Shown here: positions 6,680 through 15,758 of the stretch, piece by piece
Layout of the letters: every line of letters starts with the position of its first letter
How positions within the stretch are numbered: the first letter of the stretch is position 1
Assembly: GCA_001897675.1 (NCBI GenBank)
Contig: MKUE01000115.1
Coordinates: 1 to 64,000 of the forward strand
Source: Thiobacillus sp. 65-1059
Lineage (GTDB): Bacteria > Pseudomonadota > Gammaproteobacteria > Burkholderiales > Thiobacillaceae
DNA length: 64,000 nucleotides
Direction: 5' to 3'
Notes under the pieces: model-generated
The model's database searches: none
The model's input: the letters and a program-made list of their open reading frames with translations, nothing else
What the model was told of the DNA's origin: nothing
Made by a program: the position numbers and the translations under genes

Positions 6680-9049
6680 ATGGACACGCCCTGGACTTTT
6701 CGCCCGCCGGCCGCAGCGGGGCACGCCCCCGGCGCACCCGGGATCGCGCCCAGTTGGACCTCGTCCGCCAAGGATCTGGTCGGTACCGCGATCGGCTCGT
6801 CGCGGCTGTGGTTTACCCTCGGCCACGGCATCGTCAACGAGGTCTATTGCCCGCGCATCGACACTCCGCAGATCCGCGACCTCGGCTTCATCGTCGCCGA
6901 CGACGCCGGCTTCTGGGTCGAGCTCAAGCGCGGCGCCGATTACACGCTGGCCGTGCCCGCGCCGGGGGTGCCGCTGCCGGCCGTCGTGCACCGCCACCCG
7001 CGCTTCACCCTCAGCCTGCGTTTCTGTCCGGATGCGGCGCGCGATGTGCTGCTGATCGATCTGGCGCTCGACGGCGAGGCGGGCTTGCGCGTCTACGCCC
7101 TGCTCGCGCCGCATCTGGGCGGCACCGGCTGGAACAATCGCGCGTGGGCGGCGAGCCATCTGGGGCAGGGGGTGCTGTGGGCGGAGCAGGGGCCGTTCGG
7201 GGCGGCGCTGCTGGCGTGCACGGCGGACGGCGCGGATGCGCTGGGCGCGGCGTCGGCGGGCTACGTCGGCGTTTCCGACGGTTGGCAGGATTTCGCCGCC
7301 AACGGGCGCATGGCCTGGCATTACGCCGCAGCCGGGCCGGGCAACGTGGCGCTGATGGCGGAGGTGGCGCCGCGCGCAACGCTGGCGCTGGGCTTGGCGA
7401 CATCGATGCAGGCCGCCGCCACGCTGGCGCGCGCGGCGTTGATGCAGCCGTTTGCCCGCATGTGGGAACAGCAGCGCGCGGCCTGGACGGAATGGCATCA
7501 GGGGTGCCATACCGCAGCCCTGGCGGCCGGCTTGCCGGATGAACTGCAGGCGCAGCTCGCCTGTTCGGCGCAGGTTCTCAAAACCCACAGTGACAAGACC
7601 TTTCTCGGGGCGATGGTGGCGAGCCTGTCGGTGCCGTGGGGCAATCACGGCGAAGAGCGCGGCGGCTACCACCTGGTGTGGCCGCGCGATCTGGTCGAAT
7701 CGGCGCAGGCGCTGCTGGCGCTCGGCAGCGTCGGCGAAGCGCAGGCGGTGCTGGGCTACCTGCTGGCAACGCAGAATGCCGACGGCCACTGGAACCAGAA
7801 CCAGTGGCTCGGCGGCAAGCCATACTGGGCGGGGATCCAGCTCGACGAGACGGCATTCCCGGTGCTGCTCGCCGCGAGCCTGGCCGAACGCGATGCGCTG
7901 GGCGGCATGGCGGTGGCGGCGAGCGTGCGCCGCGCGTTGGCCTTCCTGGTGCAGGCGGGCCCCGCCAGTCCGCAGGATCGCTGGGAGGAAGACGCCGGCG
8001 TCAGCCCGTTTACGCTCGCGGTGTGCATCGCCGCGCTGGTGGCCGGCGCCGGCTTGCTGCCCGAGGCCGAACGCGGCTTGCCGCTGGCGGTGGCCGATTT
8101 CTGGAATGCGCGGCTGGAAGACTGGTGCGTGGCACGCGGCACCGCATTGGGCGCGCGCCATGGCGTGCCTGCGTATTACGTGCGCGAAGCGCCGCCGGAC
8201 ATCCTGTGCGACGACTATGCCATGCAGCGGGTATTGCCGATCAAGAACCGGGGCGACGGCCTGCGGCTTGCGGCCGACGCGCAGGTCGCCACCGATTTCC
8301 TGCAATTGGTGCGGCTGGGCCTGCGCCGTGCCGATGACGCGCTGATCGTCGGCACCCTGGCGCTCGCCGATGCACTGCTGCAAACCGCCACGCCGCTGGG
8401 GCCGGTATGGCATCGTTACAACGGCGACGGCTATGGCGAGCATGACGACGGAAGCGCATTCGACGGCGCCGGACGCGGGCGCGGCTGGCCGCTGCTCAGC
8501 GGCGAACGCGGCCATTACGAACTCGCCGCCGGCCGCGACGCGCGGCCGTATCTGGCGGCGATGAATGCCATGGCCAGCCATGGCCTGATACCCGAACAGG
8601 TATGGGATGCCCCGGCGCTCGGCCGGTTCCGGCCGGGGCGGCCGACCGGCAGCGCCATGCCGCTGGCGTGGGCGCACGCCGAATTCGTCAAGCTTGCCGC
8701 CTCGCGCGCCGAGGGACACCCCTTCGATCGCCCGGCTGCGGTGTGGCGGCGCTACGGCGGCAAGCGCCCCAGGGCGGCCGCCGCCATCTGGACCCCCGGC
8801 GCGCCGCTGCGCCGGGTGGAGCAAGGCCAGGCGCTGTGGATCGTGCTGCCGGAGGCGGCAGTGGTCCGGCTGTGGCTGGATGCGGCAAGCACGCCGGCCG
8901 AGCAGGCAACCGCTGCTTGCGGCCTGGGCCTGCACGGACTGCTGCTGGACGCGGCCCGGCTGGCGGGACACAGCCGTCTGCAATTCAGCTGGCAGGATCA
9001 GCGCGGCAAGGCGATGCAGGAGATGGCCCGCGTCGACTTGGCGGGCTGA
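6680..9049 (+). CDS. Glycoside hydrolase family 15 glucoamylase/glucodextranase-like
   Basis: A 789-residue enzyme expected to release glucose from the non-reducing ends of alpha-glucans. The N-terminal part (about 1-270) resembles the beta-sandwich of bacterial GH15 enzymes, and the rest is an (alpha/alpha)6 barrel. Family motifs are GGYHLVWPRD, WEEDAGVSPFTLA (catalytic acid Glu) and GLIPEQVWD (catalytic base Glu). No signal peptide is visible, so it probably acts in the cytosol, perhaps on stored glycogen. GAGGGGGG just upstream is a strong ribosome site. It stands alone between the HPP gene and the convergent ferritin-like gene. Confidence 0.92.
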   Translation: MDTPWTFRPPAAAGHAPGAPGIAPSWTSSAKDLVGTAIGSSRLWFTLGHGIVNEVYCPRIDTPQIRDLGFIVADDAGFWVELKRGADYTLAVPAPGVPLPAVVHRHPRFTLSLRFCPDAARDVLLIDLALDGEAGLRVYALLAPHLGGTGWNNRAWAASHLGQGVLWAEQGPFGAALLACTADGADALGAASAGYVGVSDGWQDFAANGRMAWHYAAAGPGNVALMAEVAPRATLALGLATSMQAAATLARAALMQPFARMWEQQRAAWTEWHQGCHTAALAAGLPDELQAQLACSAQVLKTHSDKTFLGAMVASLSVPWGNHGEERGGYHLVWPRDLVESAQALLALGSVGEAQAVLGYLLATQNADGHWNQNQWLGGKPYWAGIQLDETAFPVLLAASLAERDALGGMAVAASVRRALAFLVQAGPASPQDRWEEDAGVSPFTLAVCIAALVAGAGLLPEAERGLPLAVADFWNARLEDWCVARGTALGARHGVPAYYVREAPPDILCDDYAMQRVLPIKNRGDGLRLAADAQVATDFLQLVRLGLRRADDALIVGTLALADALLQTATPLGPVWHRYNGDGYGEHDDGSAFDGAGRGRGWPLLSGERGHYELAAGRDARPYLAAMNAMASHGLIPEQVWDAPALGRFRPGRPTGSAMPLAWAHAEFVKLAASRAEGHPFDRPAAVWRRYGGKRPRAAAAIWTPGAPLRRVEQGQALWIVLPEAAVVRLWLDAASTPAEQATAACGLGLHGLLLDAARLAGHSRLQFSWQDQRGKAMQEMARVDLAG

Positions 9050-9060
9050 TCCTGCACGGG

Positions 9061-9618
9061 TCAGCGGTTGAGGTCCTCCAGCAGGCTCGACAAATCGTTG
9101 GCGTGCTCCTCTTCCATCGCCAGGATGGTCTCCAGCATCCGCCCGGTGGTGATGTCCTTGTCGCCGATGTAACGGATCATCTCGCCGTAGCTCTCGATCG
9201 CGATGCGCTCGGCGACGAGGTTTTCCTTGATCATCTCGATCAGGCTGCCGCCTTCGACGTACTCGGCGTGCGAGCGCATCGCCAGCCCGTCCGGGCTGAA
9301 GTCGGGTTCGCCGTTCAGCTGCACGATGCGCGCGGCGATCAGGTCGGCATGGCCCTGTTCTTCGGTGGCGTGCTGGAGGAATTCCTGCGCCACCGTGTCG
9401 GCGTTGATGCCGCCGGCCATGAAGTAATGCCGCTTGTAACGCAGGATGCAGACCAGTTCGGTGGCCAGCGCCTCGTTCAGCAGCTTGATCACGACGGCGC
9501 GGTCGGCCTGGTAGCCGGCGGTGACGGCGCCGTCCTCGATGTGCTTGCGCGCGCGGGCGCGCAGGGTCTTGATGTCGGTCAGGAACGGTTGTTGGGTTGC
9601 GGGTGCGGTCTTGGCCAT
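9061..9618 (-). CDS. Ferritin-like (DPS-like/bacterioferritin) protein
   Basis: A 185-residue four-helix ferritin-like protein. Metal-binding residues are visible as Glu in NEALATELVCILRYKRH, the EEQGHAD block mid-protein, and the later NLVAERIAIESY and AMEEEHANDL motifs, which is the ExxH pattern of diiron sites. It probably stores iron or uses peroxide to oxidise it. AAGGAG precedes the ATG. It lies 28 nt downstream of the ZIP gene on the same strand, so metal uptake and storage are likely co-expressed. Confidence 0.85.
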   Translation of the reverse strand: MAKTAPATQQPFLTDIKTLRARARKHIEDGAVTAGYQADRAVVIKLLNEALATELVCILRYKRHYFMAGGINADTVAQEFLQHATEEQGHADLIAARIVQLNGEPDFSPDGLAMRSHAEYVEGGSLIEMIKENLVAERIAIESYGEMIRYIGDKDITTGRMLETILAMEEEHANDLSSLLEDLNR

Positions 9619-9646
9619 GGTGGACTCCTTTCGGTTCGTCGAGTGC

Positions 9647-10564
9647 TTATCCCAGAGCAGTGTCGAGCAGCATCATGACGACGAAGCCGCCGATGATCCC
9701 CAGCGTTGCGGCCTGCTCGTGCCCCTTGCGATGGGTTTCCGGGATGATTTCGTGCGATACCACCCAGATCATCGCGCCGGCGGCAAAGCCCAGGCCGGCC
9801 GGATAGAGCGGCGCGAAGCCGGAGGTCAAGGCGACGCCGACGATGGCGCCGAGCGGCTCGGCCAGCCCGGTCAACGCGGCCGCGCCGGCGGCCTTCAGGG
9901 GCGTATACGCCACGGTACGCAGCGCCACCGCCACCACCAGGCCTTCCGGAATGTCCTGGATGGCGATCGCCGCGGTCAACGGGACGCCCACCGAGGCGTC
10001 GCCGCCGGCGAAGCCGACGCCGATCGCCATGCCCTCGGGGAAGTTGTGCAGGGCGATGGCGAACACCATCAGCCAGACGCGGCGCAGCTGCATCCAGCCG
10101 GGGCCGTGGCGGCCGGCGCCGGGATGCTCGTGCGGCACCGCCTTGTCGGCCAGCAGCAGGAACAGCGCGCCCAGCACCAGCCCGGCGGCGACGATCGCCG
10201 CGCCGGCCGGCTTGCTGCCGAGAATGCCGGCGCCGGCGGCGACCCCCGGAAGGATCAGCGAGAAACACGAGGCGGCGGCCATCACGCCCGCCCCGAAGCC
10301 GAGCATGACGTCTTCCCAGCGCGCCGAGATGCGGCGGACGAACAGGGCGGGCAGGGCACCCGCGGCGGTGGCGAGCGCCGCTATGGCCGAGCCGGCCAGC
10401 GCCTGCCCCATCGGGGTGCCGATGCGGGCGCCGCCCTGCACCACGGCCACCCACGCCAGCCCGCCCAACAGGGCAACAGCCAGAGCGCTGCCGCCGTGCC
10501 GCGCCGCGCGGGCATGGCGCGGGTCGGCGAGGAAATCCTGCAGGCTGCGGGCGGCGGAATTCAT
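9647..10564 (-). CDS. ZIP family divalent metal transporter
   Basis: A 305-residue inner-membrane transporter with about eight hydrophobic segments. The ZIP signatures are HNFPEGMAIG in helix 4 and QDIPEGLVVA in helix 5, which form the binuclear metal site, plus the later SHEIIPETH. A His-containing loop (HEHPGAGRHG) between helices 3 and 4 is typical. The metal could be Zn, Fe or Mn. The ATG overlaps the stop of a 28-codon leader ORF (ATGA), suggesting translational coupling. The operon continues into the ferritin-like gene and is divergent from oxyR. Confidence 0.87.
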   Translation of the reverse strand: MNSAARSLQDFLADPRHARAARHGGSALAVALLGGLAWVAVVQGGARIGTPMGQALAGSAIAALATAAGALPALFVRRISARWEDVMLGFGAGVMAAASCFSLILPGVAAGAGILGSKPAGAAIVAAGLVLGALFLLLADKAVPHEHPGAGRHGPGWMQLRRVWLMVFAIALHNFPEGMAIGVGFAGGDASVGVPLTAAIAIQDIPEGLVVAVALRTVAYTPLKAAGAAALTGLAEPLGAIVGVALTSGFAPLYPAGLGFAAGAMIWVVSHEIIPETHRKGHEQAATLGIIGGFVVMMLLDTALG

Positions 10565-10647
10565 GCGTTCACGCCTGGCCGCGCTGGCGCGGTCCGGTCC
10601 ATGCCCTGCGTTTCGTCATGCGTGCTCGCCATGTCCAGCGCGATCAT
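10561..10647 (-). CDS. Small leader ORF coupled to the ZIP gene (28 aa)
   Basis: A short ORF beginning MIALDMASTHDETQG, preceded by GAGGAGAACAGGC (purine-rich ribosome site). Its stop overlaps the ZIP start codon as ATGA. It overlaps the previous small ORF in another frame. No family is recognised. It may be a leader peptide that couples translation to the transporter, or a chance frame. Confidence 0.4.
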   Translation of the reverse strand: MIALDMASTHDETQGMDRTAPARPGVNA

Positions 10648-10696
10648 GCCTGTTCTCCTCGCCAGTGGCGCGGGTCATGCAAGGGCATTGCGGCAT
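10616..10696 (-). CDS. Small Cys/His-rich leader ORF (26 aa)
   Basis: A short ORF starting MPQCPCMTRATGEEN and containing two Cys and three His, with a strong AAGGAG ribosome site six nt before the ATG. It is the first ORF of the ZIP-ferritin transcript unit. The composition would suit a metal-responsive leader peptide, but that is inference; no homologue is recognised. Confidence 0.4.
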   Translation of the reverse strand: MPQCPCMTRATGEENRHDRAGHGEHA

Positions 10697-10816
10697 GGGG
10701 CTCTCCTTCGTTTGGCCGGTGCTTGAACGGCGGATGAATTGCATTTAAGACCACAAACGAAAAGTTGTCTCATGAATAGTCTAGAATCAAACGATTGAGA
10801 AAACCGAACAAGCGGC

Positions 10817-11722
10817 ATGACCCTGCAAGAGCTCAAGTATCTAGTGGCGCTGGCCGATCACGGCCACTTCGGGCGTGCGGCCGAGTCCTGTTTCATCACC
10901 CAGTCGACCTTGTCGACCCAGATCAAGAAGCTGGAAGACTTTCTCGGTGTGACCCTGTTCGACCGCAGTCTCAAGCGCGTCGCGCCGACGCCGATCGGCC
11001 GTGAAATCCTGCAGGCGGCGCGCAACATCGTCGAGGAGTCGGAGCGGATCAGGGAGCTGGCCAGGCACGCGCAGGACCCGATGGCGCGCACCGTCCATCT
11101 CGGCGTGATCCCCACCCTGGGACCGTATTACCTGCCGCATGCGCTGACCCTGGTGCACAGGAAATACCCTGGCCTGCGGCTGCTGCTGCGCGAGGAAATG
11201 ACGCAGCACATCCTGGAGCGCCTGAATGCGGGCACGCTCGACGCAGGCTTGCTGGCGCTGCCGGTCGCCGACGACGGCCTGCGCGTCGAGCCGCTGTTTT
11301 ACGAGCCCTTTTTTGCCGCCTTGCCGGCGGGCCACCCGCTGGCCAAACGCGATGTCCTGAAGGTGAACGACATCATGGCCGAGAAGCTGCTGCTGCTGGA
11401 TGAAGGCCACTGCCTGCGCGACCAGGCGCTCGATGTCTGCGGCGGCGGGTCGCGCGGCCGCGAGGAGGTGCGCGCCACCAGCCTGGAAACCCTGCGCCAG
11501 ATGGTGGGCCTGGGATTGGGCTTGACGCTGCTGCCGGCGCTGGCGGTGGACGCTGCGCCGCGCGCAAGCAAAAAGGCGGTCGAGATCCGTCCGTTCAGGA
11601 CGCCGCCGCCCGGCCGCACGATAGGCCTGGTGTGGCGCCGCCGCGCGCCGTTTCCCGAAACCTTCGAACGTCTGGCACTGCTGCTGAAAAGCGCGCTGCC
11701 CGGCGGGGTGGAGCCTGTCTGA
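10817..11722 (+). CDS. oxyR: Hydrogen peroxide-sensing regulator OxyR
   Basis: A 301-residue LysR-type regulator with helix-turn-helix SCFITQSTLSTQIKKLE near the N-terminus. The redox block GHCLRDQALDVC places cysteines at residues 199 and 208, the same positions as the peroxide-sensing pair of E. coli OxyR. It is divergent from the ZIP/ferritin genes across about 250 bp and 2 nt upstream of a DUF202 gene. It probably activates peroxide defence, plausibly including the divergent iron-handling genes. Confidence 0.93.
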   Translation: MTLQELKYLVALADHGHFGRAAESCFITQSTLSTQIKKLEDFLGVTLFDRSLKRVAPTPIGREILQAARNIVEESERIRELARHAQDPMARTVHLGVIPTLGPYYLPHALTLVHRKYPGLRLLLREEMTQHILERLNAGTLDAGLLALPVADDGLRVEPLFYEPFFAALPAGHPLAKRDVLKVNDIMAEKLLLLDEGHCLRDQALDVCGGGSRGREEVRATSLETLRQMVGLGLGLTLLPALAVDAAPRASKKAVEIRPFRTPPPGRTIGLVWRRRAPFPETFERLALLLKSALPGGVEPV

Positions 11723-11724
11723 AC

Positions 11725-12090
11725 ATGTCCGGTCTCGACGATCCGCGCGTATTCTTTGCCGCCGAACGCACGCTGATGGCGTGGAACCGCACCGGCCTCA
11801 CGCTGATGGCGTTCGGCTTCGTGCTCGAGCGCTTCGGCCTGTTCCTGCACATGCTGCGCCAGGATCCGCACCATGTCGGGCGCGACCTGTCGTTCTGGAT
11901 CGGCATCGCCTTCATCGGCCTGGCGTTGCTGGCGATCGGTTTTTCCATCGTGCAGTTCCGGCGCGTGCTGCGGACCCTGAGACCGGTCGAGATCCCCGCG
12001 CGCTACTGCACCTGGTCGGGCATGGCGATGAACCTGGCGGTGGTGGTGCTGGGCGTCGCGCTGCTGGCCTACCTGTTTTCCGAACTGTAA
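11725..12090 (+). CDS. DUF202 family membrane protein (YidH-like)
   Basis: A 121-residue protein with three predicted membrane helices: around residues 25-42, 58-80 and 95-120. The N-terminal motif FFAAERTLMAWNRTGLTLMAFGF is the DUF202 signature, with Arg and Trp before helix 1. Function is unknown. It starts 2 nt after oxyR and is convergent with modC, so it is probably read through from oxyR. Confidence 0.8.
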   Translation: MSGLDDPRVFFAAERTLMAWNRTGLTLMAFGFVLERFGLFLHMLRQDPHHVGRDLSFWIGIAFIGLALLAIGFSIVQFRRVLRTLRPVEIPARYCTWSGMAMNLAVVVLGVALLAYLFSEL

Positions 12091-12100
12091 GCGCCGTCAG

Positions 12101-12916
12101 TCAGTCGGCGGCTTCGATGCGCAGGCGCACGCTGTCGCCCGGCGCGGCGTGCACGCCGGGCAGGCGCAGGGTCTGCCCGGCGATGTCCAGAACGGTCAGC
12201 CCCGCTTCGTGCGCAAGCACGCGCGCGCGATGCGCCGGTGCGATTCCCAGGCGCGCCAGCCCGTCCGCCGCCTTGCCCTGCCAGACGATACGCCCGGCCT
12301 CCAGGCACAGCAGATGGTCGGCCAGCCGGGCGACCTCTTCCGCCGCATGGCTGACGTACAGCAGCGGGATTGCCAGGCTGCGGTGCAGTCGGTCGAGGTA
12401 CGGCAGGATGTCGGCGCGCGCGCCGGCGTCGAGTGCGGCCAACGGCTCGTCCATCAGCAGCAGCCGCGGGCACGACAGCAGCGCGCGGCCGATCGCCACG
12501 CGCTGGCGCTGCCCGCCCGACAGCTGGTGCGGGCGATGTGCAATCAGCGGCGCCAGTCCCAGCCACTCGATCACCTCGTCCCACTGGATGGTGCGCTCCC
12601 CCGGCGGCACGCGCTGCCAGCCGTATTCCAGGTTGGCGCGCACCGACAGGTGCGGAAACAGGCTGGCCTCCTGGAAGACATAGCCGAGCGCGCGGCGATG
12701 GGGGGGAACGAAGACCGAGTCGTCCTGCCAGATCTCGCCGTCCACGACGAGGCGCCCGGGCGCGCGGGAGAGCCCGGCGATCAGCCGCAGCAGCGTCGTC
12801 TTGCCCGAGCCGGACTGGCCGAACAGGGCGGTGACGCCGTGCGACGGCAGGCTGAAATCCGCGTCGAGCGAAAATTCGCCGAGCCTGGCGCGGAACCGCC
12901 CCTCGATCAGGCTCAC
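12101..12916 (-). CDS. modC: Molybdate ABC transporter ATP-binding protein
   Basis: The ATPase that powers molybdate import. Walker A is GQSGSGKTT, the signature is [10 protein letters not shown], Walker B is [12 protein letters not shown] and the switch His is in YVSHAAEE. The start is a GTG at 12916 overlapping the modB stop (GTGA), which gives 271 residues. That is shorter than the usual roughly 350 because only a partial Mop/TOBE segment follows the ATPase. An apparent longer frame running back into modB is a high-GC artefact. Confidence 0.9.
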   Translation of the reverse strand: MSLIEGRFRARLGEFSLDADFSLPSHGVTALFGQSGSGKTTLLRLIAGLSRAPGRLVVDGEIWQDDSVFVPPHRRALGYVFQEASLFPHLSVRANLEYGWQRVPPGERTIQWDEVIEWLGLAPLIAHRPHQLSGGQRQRVAIGRALLSCPRLLLMDEPLAALDAGARADILPYLDRLHRSLAIPLLYVSHAAEEVARLADHLLCLEAGRIVWQGKAADGLARLGIAPAHRARVLAHEAGLTVLDIAGQTLRLPGVHAAPGDSVRLRIEAAD

Positions 12917-13596
12917 GTCGCGGTCCGCTGCCAATGCCCGCCGTAGCGGCCCAGCATCAGCAGCACGAGGAAGGAAAAAGCGACCAGCCCGGCCGACAGC
13001 AGGTGCGCATCGGCGTATTCGAGCGCCTCGACATGGTCGTAGATCGCCACCGACAGCACCCGCGTCTCGCCCGGAATGTTGCCGCCGAGCATCAGCACCA
13101 CGCCGAATTCGCCTACGGTGTGGGCGAATGTGAGCACCGCTGCGGTGATGAAGCCGGGGCGGGCCAGGGGCACGGCGACGCTGGCGAAACGGTCCCATGG
13201 CGAGGCACGCAAGGTCGCGGCCACTTCGAGCGGCCGCGTGCCGATGGCGGCAAACGCATTGGCGATCGGTTGCACCGCGAACGGCAGCGAAAAAATGACC
13301 GATCCCACCAGCAACCCACCAAAAGTGAAAGGCAGGGTCGACATCCCGAACTGCTGCATCCATTGGCCGACGGCGCCCTGCGGCCCCAGCAGCACCAGCA
13401 GGTAGAAGCCGAGCACCGTCGGCGGCAGCACCAGCGGCAGCGACACCAGCGCGGTGACCGCCGCACGCAGGCGCGCGTGGGTGTGGGTCAGCCACCATGC
13501 CAGCGGCGTGGCGATCAGCAGCAACAGCACGGTCGTGACCGACGCCAGCTTCAGCGTCAGCACGATGGCCGTGGTGTCGACCGGCGCCAGTGGCAT
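12913..13596 (-). CDS. modB: Molybdate ABC transporter permease
   Basis: A 227-residue inner-membrane permease with about five to six hydrophobic helices. The EAA-like coupling loop reads [25 protein letters not shown], followed by [14 protein letters not shown], which is typical of ModB/CysT permeases. It starts 3 nt downstream of the modA stop and overlaps modC by 4 nt. With ModA and ModC it forms the high-affinity molybdate importer. Confidence 0.93.
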   Translation of the reverse strand: MPLAPVDTTAIVLTLKLASVTTVLLLLIATPLAWWLTHTHARLRAAVTALVSLPLVLPPTVLGFYLLVLLGPQGAVGQWMQQFGMSTLPFTFGGLLVGSVIFSLPFAVQPIANAFAAIGTRPLEVAATLRASPWDRFASVAVPLARPGFITAAVLTFAHTVGEFGVVLMLGGNIPGETRVLSVAIYDHVEALEYADAHLLSAGLVAFSFLVLLMLGRYGGHWQRTAT

Positions 13597-13599
13597 GGC

Positions 13600-14352
13600 T
13601 TACAGCTCGTAGCCGTAGCTGCGGATGACGGCTTGCGCCTCGTGGCTCCTGAGGAAATCGAGCAGGGCGCGCGCCGCCGCATTGGCTGCACCGCGCTTCA
13701 GCAGGGCGGCGTCCTGGCGGATCGGCGCATGCAGCGCGGGCGGCACGAGCCATGCCGAGCCGCCGGTGAGCTTGCCGTCCTGCCAGACCTGCGACAGCGC
13801 GACGAAGCCGAGTTCGGCGTTGCCGCTGGCGGCGAACTGGTGCGTCTGGCCGATGTTCTCGCCCATCACGAGCTTGTCCTTCGCTTGCCCGGCAAGCCCG
13901 AGTTTTTCCAGTACCTGCATCGCGGCGGCGCCGTAGGGCGCGAGCCTGGGGTTGGCCACCGCGAGCCTGTTGTAGGCACCGCGGCGCAGCAGCGCGTCGC
14001 TGCCGTCAAGTTTCGCGGCGTCGGCGCTCCACAGGGCGAGCTTGCCGACCGCATAGGTCTGCGTGCGCACCGCGTCGCCTTCGCGCAGCAGGCGGGCCGG
14101 CGTCTCGTCGTCGGCGGCGAGCAGCACGTCGAACGGCGCGCCGTTCTTGATCTGCGCGTAGAACTTGCCGGTCGAGCCCGGCGACAGGGTGAGCCTGTGG
14201 CCGGTCGCCTGTTCGAAGCGGGCGCTCAGCGCCTTCATCGGCGCGGCGAAGTTGGCGGCGACGGCGATGTGCGCGCTGTCAGCGGCGGCGGGCAGGCTGG
14301 CGGATGCGGACAGCACCAGGACGGATGCCAGTTTCTTGAATGCGCGCGTCAT
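13600..14352 (-). CDS. modA: Molybdate-binding periplasmic protein
   Basis: A 250-residue secreted protein with a signal peptide ending near SLPAAAD. Ligand-binding regions of ModA are visible: VAANFAAPMKAL after the signal, SPGSTGKFYAQIKNGAPFDVLLAADDE, and AVANPRLAPYGAAAMQ later. It captures molybdate or tungstate for ModBC. It is the first gene of modABC, with a ModE-like palindrome 31 nt upstream of its start codon. Its promoter region also faces modE, which is transcribed in the same direction from upstream. Confidence 0.94.
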   Translation of the reverse strand: MTRAFKKLASVLVLSASASLPAAADSAHIAVAANFAAPMKALSARFEQATGHRLTLSPGSTGKFYAQIKNGAPFDVLLAADDETPARLLREGDAVRTQTYAVGKLALWSADAAKLDGSDALLRRGAYNRLAVANPRLAPYGAAAMQVLEKLGLAGQAKDKLVMGENIGQTHQFAASGNAELGFVALSQVWQDGKLTGGSAWLVPPALHAPIRQDAALLKRGAANAAARALLDFLRSHEAQAVIRSYGYEL

Positions 14353-14382
14353 GCAGGTCTCCCCGGTTGATCGGATGCAGGT

Positions 14383-14410
14383 TTCGATATGTTCAGTATG
14401 TCATATCGAA
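14383..14410. promoter_or_regulatory. ModE-type operator upstream of modA
   Basis: Perfect inverted repeat TTCGATATG and CATATCGAA separated by 10 bp, placed just before modA and 60 nt after modE. Known ModE operators are AT-rich palindromes of this general size at mod promoters. The modE gene next door supports the assignment. Confidence 0.75.
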
Positions 14411-14470
14411 TGGAAGGATAACAAGTTAGGCCTTGAGCTTGCCGGGCATCGGCAGGGGCGTGCCGCAGCT

Positions 14471-14818
14471 TCAGTCAGTGGTCCGCAGATGCCGGGCCAG
14501 CGCGCGCATGTCCGCTTCGGTGGCCTTGCGGGCACGGGTTTCCAGGCGGCGGTACAGGGCGATCACTTCGCCGGCCAGCGGCGTGAGCTGCGCGCCGCCG
14601 CCATGCGCGCCGCCTTTGCTGGCTTCGACCAGCGGGCTGGTGAAACAGCGGTTCATGGTGTCGACCAGATGCCAGGCGCGTTTGTAGCTCATTCCCAGGG
14701 TGCGGCCGGCGGCGGCGATGGAGCCGCTGTCGCGGATGGCTTCGAGCAGCTGCACCTTGCCGGGGCCGAGCGCGATGTCGTCGCCGAGGATGAGGCGGAA
14801 GGCGAGGCGCGGCGTCAT
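14471..14818 (-). CDS. modE: Molybdate-dependent repressor, DNA-binding domain only
   Basis: A 115-residue ModE N-terminal domain (LysR-like winged helix): GPGKVQLLEAI, SGSIAAAGRTLGMSYKRAWHLVD and the GGGAQLTPLAGEVIALY wing. E. coli ModE is about 260 residues with two C-terminal Mop domains that bind molybdate; none is present here. It either senses molybdate through another protein or binds DNA without it. It overlaps the metR stop by 4 nt and precedes modABC. Confidence 0.85.
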   Translation of the reverse strand: MTPRLAFRLILGDDIALGPGKVQLLEAIRDSGSIAAAGRTLGMSYKRAWHLVDTMNRCFTSPLVEASKGGAHGGGAQLTPLAGEVIALYRRLETRARKATEADMRALARHLRTTD

Positions 14819-15750
14819 GCTGCGCTGACCGCCGGGCGGATGCCGGGCAGGCGGGCAAAGCTGTCGCGCTTCACGGTCTCGATGAAGTCGGCGACGTAGG
14901 CGCGCGCGGCATCGGTTTCGCGCACCGCGGCGTAAAGCTCGGCCCACAGGCCGTGTTTGCCGATGCCGCGCGCGGCCACGTAGCCGCGTTCGAGATAGGG
15001 CGCGACCGCCCAGGCGGGCAGCGCGGCCAGCCCTCTGCGGCTGGCGACCAATTGCAGGATCGCCACCGTCAGCTGCGCTTCGCGGCGCGGCGGCCTGATC
15101 CCGGCCGGCGCGAGCACGCGGCGGATCAGGTCGAGACGGTCTTCCGGCACCGGATAGGTGATCAGGGTGTGGCCGGCGAAGTCGCCCGGGGCCAGCCATT
15201 TCCTGGCGGCCAGCGGATGCGCCGGCGGCAGCAGCGCCAGCATCTCGAAGCCGAACAGCGGCGCATGGAAAATGCCCGGGCGCGGCGCGGCCTCGGAGGT
15301 GATGACGAGGTCGGCGCGGCCATCCAGCAGCAGCCCCACCGGGTCGGCCTGAAAGCCGCCCAGCAGGTCGAGCTCCACCCCCGGCCAGACGTCGCGGTAA
15401 CAGTCCATCGCCGGCATCAGCCAGTCGTAGCAGGTGTGGCATTCCACCGCGATGCGCAGTTCGCCGGCGTCGCCGTCCTTCAGCTTGGCGAGGTCGCGCA
15501 GCGCGGCGTCCGCCAGCGGCAGCGCGGCCTGCGCCAGGGCCAGCAGGCGCCGCCCGGCGGCGCTGAACTGCAGCGGGCGCACCGCACGTTCGACCAGCGG
15601 CAGCCCCAGGGCTTCCTCCAGCGCCTTCAGCTGGTGCGATACCGCCGATTGCGTGAGATGCAGGCGCTCGGCGGCGGCAGTCAGCCCGCCGGTTTGCGCC
15701 ACCGCCTGCAGCAGGCGCAGGTGGCGCAGTTCAATATGATGATTGTTCAT
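14815..15750 (-). CDS. metR: MetR-type LysR regulator of methionine biosynthesis
   Basis: A 311-residue LysR protein. The N-terminus (ELRHLRLLQAVAQTGGLTAAAERLHLTQSAVSHQLKALEE) and the ECHTCYDWLMPAMD segment in the effector domain match MetR, whose co-activator is homocysteine. It is divergent from metE, the classic MetR target. ATG 15750 (MNNHHIEL) was preferred over an upstream ATG at 15768 that adds six residues not typical of the family. A TGAA-N5-TTC motif lies between the two genes. Confidence 0.9.
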   Translation of the reverse strand: MNNHHIELRHLRLLQAVAQTGGLTAAAERLHLTQSAVSHQLKALEEALGLPLVERAVRPLQFSAAGRRLLALAQAALPLADAALRDLAKLKDGDAGELRIAVECHTCYDWLMPAMDCYRDVWPGVELDLLGGFQADPVGLLLDGRADLVITSEAAPRPGIFHAPLFGFEMLALLPPAHPLAARKWLAPGDFAGHTLITYPVPEDRLDLIRRVLAPAGIRPPRREAQLTVAILQLVASRRGLAALPAWAVAPYLERGYVAARGIGKHGLWAELYAAVRETDAARAYVADFIETVKRDSFARLPGIRPAVSAA

Positions 15751-15758
15751 GTTAAAAA

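Noticed and set aside
6662-8983. A 773-codon open frame opposite the GH15 gene
   Set aside because: It is antisense to a well-matched enzyme, is Arg/Gln/His/Ala-rich and has no motif. Long antisense frames are expected at this GC content.
12101-13753. A single 550-residue minus-strand frame that could look like a fused modB-modC
   Set aside because: Its N-terminal half is an off-frame reading of modB without membrane character. The GTGA overlap gives separate ModB and ModC of expected type.
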